Source of the DNA: Spirometra erinaceieuropaei | Lineage: Eukaryota > Platyhelminthes > Cestoda > Diphyllobothriidea > Diphyllobothriidae | Assembly: GCA_902702965.1 (NCBI GenBank) | Contig: CACRXP010000115.1 | Coordinates: 689,807-753,806 of the forward strand | DNA: 64,000 bases | Direction of reading: 5' to 3' | Part shown: in pieces, positions 55,464 to 64,000 of the stretch | Layout of the letters: the number at the start of each line of letters is the position of its first letter | How positions within the stretch are numbered: the stretch's first letter is position 1 | Notes under the pieces: generated by a model | Databases searched by the model: none | The model's input: only the letters and a program-made list of their open reading frames with translations | Told to the model about the DNA's origin: nothing | Translations under genes and position numbers: made by a program

Positions 55464-56438
55464 CACTAGGTCGACTAACTCATGAAATCTCAACAGAAAT
55501 TCCGAAATGCGTTTCCGTTTCTAAAGGATTAATGAAGAAGTGTTTTAAAAGCAATCATCGTACAGCATGATTCCATTCTCCCTCAGATACCACAAGATGC
55601 TGGCTTTCGAAGGAAATTATTTTTGGCCGCATCCGAAAACCATACTGAGTAAAAAATGACTACGTATGTATTCTGAATTTTTTTCATTAATCTTCGATGC
55701 CCTTAAAGATGCAATAATATTTCATAGAAAACATGCACAAAAGCAATCATTATTTTGCTCATACGGTAGGAAATACATGTTCTTTTAATTTTACACTCGA
55801 GAGAAAGGTATACTTCGGTTTTAAAAAAAGATATAATTGTGAGAGTTTTTAATAACGTCAAATGACCCTTCATAATACGTCATGACTCTGCATTTACAAA
55901 AGTGGATTTTAAAGTTAACGATGTGGTTCAAATCCACTGCTCAGTTTTGTGAACCCTATAAGGTACCCCTTTATTAACTTAGAGAAATGTATGGTCTTCG
56001 GTAGGCGGAAATTATACAGCTTGTAGTTTGGGAACTCTGCATGTAACTGCAACGACAGGTTGGGTTCAAAATCATTCGGCAATTGGAAATGCCTTATAAA
56101 ACCACATTATACCCTTCTTTCAAGTGTTAAACTAAACGCGGAAGTAATTCCCCACTGTATGAGCAAAAGTATGCATATTTGTGTGCGTGTTTTTCTTGAA
56201 ATATTATTGAATCTTTAGGGGCACCGACAATTAATGAAAAAATATCATGCTAACTACGTAGTCTTTTTTCTGCAGTATGGTTTTCAAATGCAGCCAAAAA
56301 TGTTCCTTCGGAGTAACTGAAATTGCATAGAATTATGCTGCACAATGATCTGTTTTACAACCCTACTCAATTAGTCTTTTCGTAACGGAAACGCATTTCG
56401 AATTTCTGTTGAGATTTCATGCGTTAGTCCACATACTG
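55464..56438. mobile_element. Foldback MITE E2 with TA target site
   Basis: 975 bp, ends CACTAGGTCGACTAACTCAT and the complement of CAGTATGTGGACTAACGCAT. TA flanks the right end (56,439-56,440), and its partner on the left has mutated to AA. The two halves are inverted copies of each other for at least 350 bp: agaaaacatgcacaaaag and aaaccatactgagtaaaaaa on the left correspond to the mirrored blocks near 56,150-56,300. The left arm has the uninterrupted site tggcatgtaagtgtgcaaa at about 41,360, so the insertion is younger than the inverted duplication. Non-autonomous. Confidence 0.9.
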
Positions 56439-56440
56439 TA

Positions 56441-56884
56441 CATGCCACCAAGTGGACGTACATTCATTATCCCTCATACCGTCAATCCTGTCACAGTGCG
56501 CTGTAATACACCACGGAACCAAACGAGTTATTTAAGTGTAGTGATGGATCTTAATTATCCGCGGAGGCAGGGTGGGGACGTTGTAACTGTAAGTGAAGGC
56601 GCCGATGCCCCTTCACTCGTAGTCGTTGGTCGCCACCCCCGCAAAGGTCGTCATCGTATATCATCTCGCTTTCTCCCGTCCGATGTCAGCATTCCCGCGT
56701 CTGGCCGCCGCAGTTGTCCCCAGTGTCGCATTCCCTACCGGTGGTGAAACAGACTCGACAGAACGCCCCCCTCCCCTGCCACTCCAGATAAGACCATCGT
56801 ACACGAAACATGCATTCCTAATTTGTGTTCTTTAAATATCGGAAATCCTGATAGCAGTAATCAGAAGAAGATATTGCGAGCGTA
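56441..56884 (-). repeat. GC-rich block shared by both arms (right)
   Basis: Counterpart of 40,924-41,394, in reverse. It contains ccgccgcagttgtccccag, a cattcccta.cggtgg block and a cattcctaatttgtgtt end. The plus-strand frames 56,409-56,747 and 56,626-56,835 are open but not matched by an equally open frame in the left arm, so no protein is credited. Confidence 0.75.
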
Positions 56885-57632
56885 CTATAAGTGACGGATC
56901 GCAGGAAATTTTAGGTGAAGTTCTAAGATGCGTTATCGATTAGAAGGATTATTTAAAAGCGGTTGTAACACTGATTATCTTTCGGCATAACCCTTTAACA
57001 TTTCGAAATTGTCAAAATGTTAACGTTTAACAGCACATCAAACATCATAAAGCATCGCAGCTGTCCGTTTACCACTGCTTCAAACAAAATGTAGAACTTG
57101 GTCCGCAACCATTGCAAAATTATATAGAATTTATATTTTATTCTTCTAAAGGCATGGAAGAAGGTGTGATTTTCTTTACGCGGAAAGCATGAAGCTTGTA
57201 GATTGCAATCACTAGACGCTAGTGCAACGACTGATCGGGCTCCACATTGTTCGGGAATTAGAAAAATATTTAAGTCTTGATTGTACTCCCTCTTCGGGTA
57301 TAAAATATAGTGATGGCGTGATTCTCTATTGAAGGACCAAAAGAAAGCATATTTCTGCTTATGGATTCCATAGAATATATTTGAACTTGCAAGATTATCG
57401 AAGATTAATGGGAGAAATACTTGTTTCTTAACTAGTCATTTTTTGCATAAAGTCAATTTCTACAGGAGATTGAAAAGCAGTGCTGTTAAAAGGTGAAATC
57501 TTGTCGGGGCCGAAATATTATAGGGTTGTGTCGCGGGATAATTATTATTACAACCGCGCATAAGTAATCCTTCCCAATCGAAAGCGCATTTCAGAAGTTT
57601 AGCCAACATTTCACGAGATGTGTCACTCGCTG
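56885..57632. mobile_element. Foldback MITE F2 (internally shortened)
   Basis: 748 bp with TA on both sides (56,883-56,884 and 57,633-57,634). The ends are the F terminal repeats (ctataagtgacggatcgcag on the left with its first bases mutated, and the complement of cagcgagtgacacatctcgt on the right). It is 220 bp shorter than F1 through loss of internal sequence. Inverted homology still covers most of it. It occupies the mirrored position of F1, so F was present before the arms duplicated. Confidence 0.85.
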
Positions 57633-57654
57633 TATTTAACATAGGTTATATTGT

Positions 57655-58065
57655 TCTCCGAGTCGCTGCCTATCTAAGAGAATAGAGAACAATGCATGGT
57701 ATGGTTGGAGAAATGCAAAATTAGGAGCATCAACAGCGTCATTCCCGCGCATGTTATTGATTCCGGACATCATGTGGACCGCAGCGAAGCTTTTCAGGTG
57801 AATAATAAGGTCCGATCGAGCTACCCTATGCTATCGGGTCGGCGCTTGTTTGCAACAGCAAAAGCGGACGCCACCTGTTCACGAAAAGCAGTCTTGTGCG
57901 CGCAGAAGTGACTCGTTCAGACTCCGCATCTACCTTGGTCGAAAGTCAACTAACGCAGCGACTCGCCACGCCCTTCCAGTCTCGCTCCGTCCCTAGTAGT
58001 TGCTGTTATCATACCCAACTTCTCCCCCGCATGCCCACATCCCGCATGTGATTTAACGTAAACTT
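57655..58065 (+). pseudogene. PLE-like endonuclease C-terminal fragment (family 3), right arm
   Basis: The frame 57,696-57,911 is the most open of the four family-3 copies: IPAHVIDSGHHVDRSEAFQV, then SSYPM, RRLFATAKADATCSRKAVLC and AQK. The HVIDSGHxVD block and the later basic and aliphatic segment recur at 23.3, 29.9 and 39.7 kb. Downstream there is a CT-rich stretch with cttctcccccgcatgccc. The N-terminal VIY...YVG part is missing, so the nuclease identity is inferred from similarity in the post-YIG region. Confidence 0.45.
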
Positions 58066-59340
58066 TAATCGATTTTTCTTATCACTGACATGTCTATACT
58101 TCTACTCCGTTCCCATATAATTGTATTGGCCCGAGGATAATTTATCCAAAGCTACGTATGCTCGCCACCTCGTCATCCGATTACTGCTATGGAAATTTTA
58201 GCTGCCCTAAGTTCAAGGTTTAAGAGACGTACGTTCCCATGTTGGAAAATCACCCTTCTAGATGTTTTTTTTCCAATCGTTATGGTTAGTCGGGCTAGGA
58301 GACAGGGAGCACTCGAAGAGCACTACGATTTGGCCACTAACACCACTCGCACATCCAAAACACTCTTCTCATCTCGGACAAATACCGGATCAAGACATTT
58401 TGAGTGAACTTGCCCCCTAACGCGTGTTTCGAGGGTGACATTCTGGAAAAGTAATTTTTGTGTTGCGAATTTTGGCAGATGAGATTCAAGTGTATTCGGT
58501 GGAGTCAAAACTGTTTAAGCTTTCCACTTACTATTGGGAGCGTTAACGTCCCCAAAAAACGAGGAAATTTCTGCTCGAGCAGGTCATGTTCAGCTACGTA
58601 AGAAGAAGATCATCGTGTTCGGCGAACTCTTTTGTAGAAGGTTTGCATCTGCAAACGCCAGTGATCGGGCGCACTTTGTGGACATACTTAACGAAAAAAT
58701 CCCCCTTCCGCTGTTGTTGTGGAATTTTGCCCAGAGGCCGTGGTCAGATTATGGCAAGCACAGACAGACACTCCCCTGCACGGCTTTTACTGTCTCTTCT
58801 TAACAATTGACAACCTCTAGGAATATCTGGCGTCTGTTCGTCAACCAAAGTCCTGAGATCATGCGTCTCGTCAAACCGCTCTGTGCATTCCAATACATCA
58901 ACCCCAGCGTCCGTCTTCTTGGTGGTAGTCAACCCTGACAACAGAATCTATCGTTTAATCTGTACTATCCTTCTTCCACTATTATTAGTCATTCCTCCTT
59001 TTTTTCTGTCCATTTTAATTCTTTTCGAGCTCCCAGATTTCGGGTCTGTTTCTCGGTCCGTAACCCGGTCGAGAAAATACCTCGCTATGCGAATTACAAA
59101 AGACAGCTCTCCTTTCTAGAAGACGTAAGGCCTGGATGTCATTTTCCAGAATCATTTAGAGAGACCTTGAGGATGACAGTTTGCGCGATGCATCTACAAT
59201 TCCTATATGGAAAGCGTTGCGTACGAAAACACCTTCTCCATCTCGAAGGGCGAAAATTGAATATACCTGCATTCTTAGAGTAACTTTAATCAATTTCTCT
59301 CATCATTGACATGTCTTAGCTTTTACGCCGCTCCCATATA
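58066..59340. other. Right-arm-specific insert between duplicated borders
   Basis: The left arm has no counterpart. The block is bordered by two diverged copies of actttaatc.attt.tct.atca.tgacatgtct ending in the ggcccgagga block, at 58,063-58,145 and 59,283-59,365. This pattern fits a partial tandem duplication around inserted sequence. Overlapping frames at 58,189-58,407, 58,534-58,810 and 58,883-59,119 show no recognised motif. The last has a hydrophobic stretch LLPLLLVIPPFFLSILILF from a T-rich run. Confidence 0.5.
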
Positions 59341-60150
59341 AATGTACTGGCCCGAGGAGAATTTGTCGAAGTCGATGGAGTGAGCGTCGCAGAACCACGC
59401 CTCGAGAGTTTGCCGCTCTGCTTTAGTGTCGCCCAGGCCTAAGATGGTAGCTCGCTGGAGATCTAAATTATGCCCAGTTTCTCCAACGCGTGTTGATAAT
59501 TGAGAGTTTGGGTTTAACCTCCGAGTTGCCGATTTGTGCAAGTCAGAAATTTCCGCCCGGTTTCTCCCCAATATTTGCAGTCGCCCATATTTTGTAGATG
59601 ACTGCTGGGGTTTCGTCGGGTGGCACTGGGCCTTAGGTTACATCAGACGGCGTTGAAATTTCGTCTGGAGTCGGTGGATTATGCCTATGCTTGTAGGTTG
59701 TAACAATAAGGAGACCACCTCAGAGACACCTTTACCTTACGGAATGGCCCTCCAGACTTCAGGTTGTTGCCCATAAGGCTGTCGTCTGTGCACCCGACGT
59801 CTGCTTCTCTCGACAAACTATCTAGGATAACCACTGACTGCAACTGGGTTCTAAAAATACATTAGTACGGCTCTTTTATCTTCTGGCGTGCTTCAGTATG
59901 TTTTGACTCTTTGGAATAGAGTGCGGACACATCTACGTTTGTGAGACAGAGGATGGTTGCTGTTGAATTGTAGGATCTGTTTCGTGTCGGTGGAGTTTCG
60001 GAATACTGCGTTTCCCCGTTGTGCAGTTGTACACCGGCGCACAAGCACGTCAAGAAAGAACAGTGTTTAGGCATTTCTGCAAATTTTTCGCGATCACTGC
60101 ACATGCATTTTCGGCGTGATACCTACCAGCTCGCTTTAGCATTCCGGTAG
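59323..60150 (-). mobile_element. Penelope-like element PLE2, right arm
   Basis: Minus-strand counterpart of 38,340-39,060. The RT C-terminus has a FFLDVLVRR block near 60,050 and TDTKQILQFNSNHP at about 59,980, then the connector GKGVSEVVSLLLQ near 59,740. The GIY-YIG core is damaged near 59,580-59,600 (the YVG motif is lost by rearrangement or deletion), and then SATRRLNPNSQL, VGETGHNLDLQRATILGLGD and LEAWFCDAHSID are readable. It keeps CGA where the left arm has a TGA stop. It lacks the 3' end, being cut at about 59,340 by the right-arm-specific insert. Confidence 0.8.
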
Positions 60151-60189
60151 ACCGTAAACGACCGCAAATGCTTACTAATCAGTGTATGT

Positions 60190-61330
60190 GTGTGCGTGCT
60201 CCTCTAACGGGTAGATGCACGCGACCAACACGGGGGTCATATCGGATTCTGGCAGGCGTTATCGGGATGTGCGTCATAACAACTGCCAACATGTCCGGGG
60301 TGCGATGGCAGATTCAGTTGCCGACGTGCGTCGCGTACAGTGGGGCGCCTGCTGCCCCCCATTGTTGTTGGTCGAAATCCTGGCATTTTGCTGTGTGGAC
60401 CAGAGGGTGTAGAGTGGAGTGCCAAGGGGCGGACTCGACGTGCCATCGACTTGCGCTCTTTACCGCCTTCGGTTTTTTTGACTTTGTGTTAACACTGAAT
60501 CCAGGTGGGATAGGAGAAGAGATGCGGTAAATAATGTGCAAGTCTACCATCACTATAAACTAATTGACGCACAAGTCATCGTCCCTCCTCTCACCTTACC
60601 CTGGAGTACACAGTGGACATCATCGGAAACGAAGGTCGAACTAGTGTGTGTGTGTGTGTGTGTATGTGCCTTCTCAGCGCCGACCGAACTACCATACTCG
60701 GTGTGAAGACGCTTTTCTGTAGAGATGGGTCAAACAATTACGAGGCGTCGTCAGTCGTGTCTCCCTCATCTCCTGTGCTGCAATCGCCCGTCCGCCGCAA
60801 GTGGAATTCAACGCCGGCCTCGTCGCCCCGCTCTCTCTACCCGGAACCACCTACGTCTTACAACAGCGCTCCACCAGGAAAGGCGCCGGTCAAACGTACG
60901 GTGCGGCGTCAGAGAGAAGTCCCCTGAGCTTTCAAGGACACCACAATCGTACAGTTCTACAAGCGGATAGGGAACCGCCAAATCCACGGCAACCATCGAG
61001 GCATCTCCCTGCTCAACATCACCAGAAAATCTGTGCTCGCAGCCTCTTCAACCGTTTGAACAGCCGTCTGAAAACAGGGTATCTAGCTGTGTGGACCAGG
61101 GCGTCCTTCTGACCTGTGTTGGGGTGTTGTTGTAGATAATCAAAATGCTCGTCATTTTGCTGTGCGGACCAGGGTGTACGGAGTGAATCGCGAAGTTGCG
61201 AGCTCAACCGCTCAATCCGCCTGGGCCCCCCCCGACTCCGGTCTTTTTTTCCCTGTATTGACACGGGGTCCAGGTGAGGAGTGGGGAAGAGAGGGTGCGG
61301 TAGATGCTGTGCAAGACTTTTTCCACCATA
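60190..61330 (+). mobile_element. LINE2 with repeat G, right arm
   Basis: Plus-strand counterpart of 36,000-38,235. Repeat G (60,200-60,640) is followed by a GT microsatellite, an RT segment (60,720-61,085) and a second G piece (61,090-61,330). The RT reads FQGHHN then the NHRGISLLN equivalent across frames, CARSLFNRLNSRLKTGYL and then stops. About 1.1 kb present in the left arm is missing at about 61,090-61,115. The two flanks of the deletion share a ctggtccacacagc-type block, which suggests deletion between short direct repeats. Confidence 0.75.
60644..60663. repeat. (GT)n microsatellite
   Basis: About ten GT units. Mirrored counterpart of the longer (CA)n tract at 37,765-37,793. Confidence 0.9.
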
Positions 61331-62706
61331 AATCTCAAATGCATTTTAGTCGAATGCCTCATACAGTATTGCGCAGACAATTCAAATGCACGTGTTTGCG
61401 TGTCTTTGAGGGGAAAGCCATGCAATACGGAGTCAAGTAAGATGTAAATATACATAGTTATACATGCTTGTACATCTCATTCGTCGGCATCGTCTTCTTG
61501 TCAACAACGCCCAGTGCGTTAAAACAAATGCTCAGAACACAGTATTGGAAGATTAAAAAGTTTTCAATAAATTAATGTTAACTCATATGCATTGTAGGAA
61601 AAGTAAGATGAACCTGGGATAAAAGCTAATTTTCAGGCGCTTTAAGTGCCAAAATGGCCACTTTGGTGGTGTTTGGAGGTGCGCGTTGCTTTTCGAAGTT
61701 AATGCCAAACAAGGTAGCAGGATAACTTCTCTTATGAGTCCAAATTACAAGGTATGCTTACGATGCAGTGAATACAACTGCATACATCCTGCCTCACAAG
61801 CACAAGGCCACCTGATTTACAATAAAACTTTTGGCAGTTTTCCGTGATCGTCTTAGTTTTCCTCAGAAGGTAAAATTAATTGGCAGTGCTTAGTGCAACT
61901 GAGGTTTATCTAAAATGACTTAATACCGAAGTGAATTATCAAGATTATAAAACGTAACGGTCCCATATGTATAAGGAGAATCACACCAGGATGTTGTTGC
62001 TTGATTTTAAAAGAATGTCGTGCCCTACTTTTCTCGAGATGTTAATCATATTTGCTCAGACTACGTATTAAACGCTCAATTTTCGCTCCCCTGAAATCCC
62101 TTTGTGTCTCGCGGTTGACCTCTTTTGGTTAATTCCTCAAGCCATAAGTATAGCCTTTCTGCATACACGCCTAAATGATGATGTCCATATGTCCTTAACA
62201 GAGGTAAAATCGGAACTAATAAGCACGCTTATTTACCAATTAGGATGTTTTTAAACTGCAACTTCTTCCCTTAGAATGTGTACACACGACAGTTATTCTG
62301 TTCAGACATGCTGATGGGCTGACTCATGAAAGTGTCGGAAATCTCGAGCAAAACAAAAATCACCAAGCAAAGTCAATGTTGCCTGCGTATGGTCGCCAAC
62401 AGGCGATTTCAATAGCGATATCGGCCTTTCCTAAAATCGAAAGTAATTCTTATTTCATTGAATATCAGAATTTTGTGCACTAATTCGCTCGATTGAGGTA
62501 ATATGCAGTAAAACGTATTCCTGCCAGCGGCGGTTTTCGTCGACGTCTTCGCTAAATGAATGGTGACGAAATGAGTATGATTCTTTGAATTGTAGACTTT
62601 GAAATGTCCGTTGAATTTCGATTGATAGCGAGCAGATTATCTCTTCTCAAAGATACCCCAAATAATACTCTTTATTTCGTCCTTTAGATTATAGTTCCTA
62701 TGACCA
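61331..62706 (-). repeat. Inverted-repeat block a, right copy
   Basis: Reverse-complement match to 34,623-36,000. The mirror of the coiled-coil-like ORF (about 61,980-62,190) carries a +1 indel next to the ggctatac segment and an in-frame TGA, so only the left copy is open. No other gene was seen. The match ends sharply at 62,706. Confidence 0.85.
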
Positions 62707-62844
62707 CTGTCTCGTGTCTTGTTACAGAACCTGTTATTGGCTCTAATGCCTAGCCTTTCTCTTGTTCAGACCTTATTGAACTTATCTAAAGACGAAACAC
62801 ATCGCATTCAGAAAGAGAAGAAAGCATCGCTGGATAAAAAATTG

Positions 62845-62945
62845 TTGGACTGACTTTATGGATTCTCAGTCGAAACCATCATCAGTGACATTCACAGATG
62901 GAAGTGATGATGACATAAGGGGCGTGGTATTTATGTGTCTCACAT
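62845..62945 (-). mobile_element. Relic of a PLE1-lineage 3' end
   Basis: The minus strand carries CTGATGATGG, then a stem-like ttcgac...gaatcc block, then a mutated core ATAAAGTC where the other copies have GAAACGTC. The ggggcgtggtatttat sequence to the right matches the ggggctgcggtatttat of the PLE1 end near 12,270. Only the terminal 100 bp remains and the hammerhead-like core is destroyed. Confidence 0.55.
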
Positions 62946-64000
62946 GTACTGCCAATATCTGACTGCTGTAATTAGCAGATCCCGTGTTCGTTGCTCGCTA
63001 TCTCACTGGTTGCTTTGACAGCTCGACTGTCGTTTCCGACGTTGACAACTGTGTGCATTATAGGAGGGTAGATTCAAAGACGGGGACTTATGTAAATCTT
63101 ACAATAGTAAAAAAACCTAATGCGGTATCCACTGCAGATTCCTCCCTGTCTCACTTGGGCCCGGAGTCATGGCCGGAGTCTGAAGAGGGCGTAAGTGGAT
63201 AGCCCGGCGAAAACCCTCATCAAATTGCATCGTCAGACCCTCTACTACACAACGTATACTGGCCAGGATTTTACACAACAAAAAAGGGCGCCGTTATGAT
63301 TACAACTTGCGCGACGTGGGTCTGCACTTCGGTGTGCCTTCGCACTCCTAGCAATGTCATTTGTAAGGTGCGAACATCCCCAGCAACGCCTGGCGGACCC
63401 CGAACTAGCTCCTTTGCCCGATCCAGCGAGTTAACCGTGCGGCCTCTTTGAGGGGTAATTTAGTTATGGGACTGTCTTTTTAACTTGCACCCGAGTTGTC
63501 AGATGCCATAATTGCACCATTGGCGTTGATTCTGCGCGTTAAACTCGCTCGGCAACTTGGTCCTGTCTGTCTCCCTGGGACTATTGGTTAGCCGGTCCTT
63601 CCCACATGACCTTTGATTTTGTCCAAGCAACGACTCAGCATAGAATATAGAAGCATGATAATAACGCCAACCTGAACACAACTTGACCTTCACACAGTAT
63701 CATATGCTCAAATCAAGATGCGAGGAAACAATGGAGTATGGGCATTTTTGGGATTTTTGGGCAGACACTTTTGGCAACTTTTTAGGTGATCGGTAAAGTT
63801 GGCGTGGTGATCAAATTAATGTATTCGTCGGTCCTTGAAGTAACCTGTCAGTGGCGATTTTAGTTGAATTTTTCCCCGACTGAATGTGGATGAATTCTGG
63901 ATGGTAACGCTTGAAGAGTTCAGCGTCAAATCTCGATTGATGTCACGTAGGTTACTGCTTTTTTTAAGAAACTGCGGGATATACTGTTCCCTTGGTCTTT
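62946..64000. other. Mostly unassigned sequence with a small repeat G piece
   Basis: 63,130-63,205 resembles the minus-strand G core (cctccctgtctcacttgggcccggagt then ggccggagtctgaagagg). The rest shows no supported gene. Frames at 62,984-63,202 and 63,499-63,693 have no motif. Confidence 0.45.

Larger units (their letters stand above)
51826..62706 (-). repeat. Large inverted repeat, right arm
   Basis: Reverse-complement counterpart of 34,623-46,536. Reading from 62,706 leftwards: block a (62,706-61,330), LINE2 and repeat G (61,330-60,200), PLE2 (60,150-59,340), family-3 PLE-like fragment (58,065-57,660), MITE F2 (57,632-56,885), GC-rich block (56,884-56,530), repeat D3 (55,000-51,826). MITE E2 and an E half-copy are extra in this arm. 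The outer boundary tcctatgacca at 62,706 corresponds to the first bases after the assembly gap, so the left arm may continue into the gap. The inner boundary is set by the end of D3. Confidence 0.85.

Noticed and set aside
56409..56835. GC-rich frames 112 and 69 codons long as genes
   Set aside because: They overlap each other in different frames and the mirrored left-arm block does not keep them open.
34623..62706. The palindrome as a simple assembly duplication
   Set aside because: The arms differ by several to 20 percent and carry arm-specific insertions with target duplications, which duplicated contigs would not show.

Overview
This 64 kb window looks like non-genic, repeat-packed eukaryotic chromatin. 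There is no operon-like gene packing, no rRNA and no convincing intact host gene. It is AT-rich and built almost entirely from decayed or nested mobile elements. The recognisable proteins are Penelope-like elements (PLEs) whose reverse transcriptase is joined to a GIY-YIG endonuclease, and non-LTR retrotransposons (LINEs) with a C-terminal C2H2 zinc-finger tail. Short tRNA-derived SINEs, foldback MITEs with TA target duplications, and interstitial TTAGGG-type telomere repeats accompany them. This mixture suggests a platyhelminth, perhaps a large-genome tapeworm. That assignment is an inference from element style, not from a host marker gene.

Layout. 1-12 kb: mostly unassignable sequence with two telomere-like patches (about 0.5-0.7 kb and 8.7 kb), one diverged SINE of the family that is tandemly arrayed near 33 kb, two tRNA-Lys-like SINEs near 4.1-4.6 kb, and a two-unit tandem duplication at 7.2-8.5 kb. 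12.1-15.2 kb: a PLE 3' part with a long open GIY-YIG domain on the minus strand, next to a decayed LINE on the plus strand. 15.2-21.8 kb: possible solo LTR, MITE, LINE-associated repeat fragments, and two minus-strand ORFs near 19.4-20.1 kb that are the best single-copy coding candidates in the left half. 21.85-32.2 kb: duplicated blocks (repeat H copies at 21.85, 27.78 and 28.97 kb), the first copy of a 3.6 kb unclassified repeat (D1), and two copies of a head-to-head GIY-YIG chimera. 32.3-33.0 kb: LINE reverse-transcriptase fragment. 33.05-33.87 kb: near-identical 308 bp tRNA-SINE tandem units running into a 752 bp assembly gap.

From the gap (34,623) to 62,706 the window is organised as one very large imperfect inverted repeat. 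The left arm is about 34.6-46.5 kb, the right arm about 51.8-62.7 kb, and the spacer is about 5.3 kb. The modules occur in mirrored order: unique-looking block with a coiled-coil ORF, LINE2, PLE2, PLE-like fragment, foldback MITE F, GC-rich segment, repeat D. Later insertions hit only one arm. A PLE inserted into D2 has a 12 bp target duplication, and MITE E2 inserted at a TA. For both, the other arm, and for the PLE also D1, preserves the empty site. The spacer holds another MITE (E1) and a possible two-exon coding remnant.

The elements are related mechanistically rather than by a shared pathway. The PLEs supply RT and endonuclease domains and carry a hammerhead-ribozyme-like motif at their 3' ends. 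The SINEs depend on LINE machinery supplied in trans. The MITEs depend on a Tc1/mariner-like transposase that is not encoded here. Identity levels quoted here are by-eye estimates.
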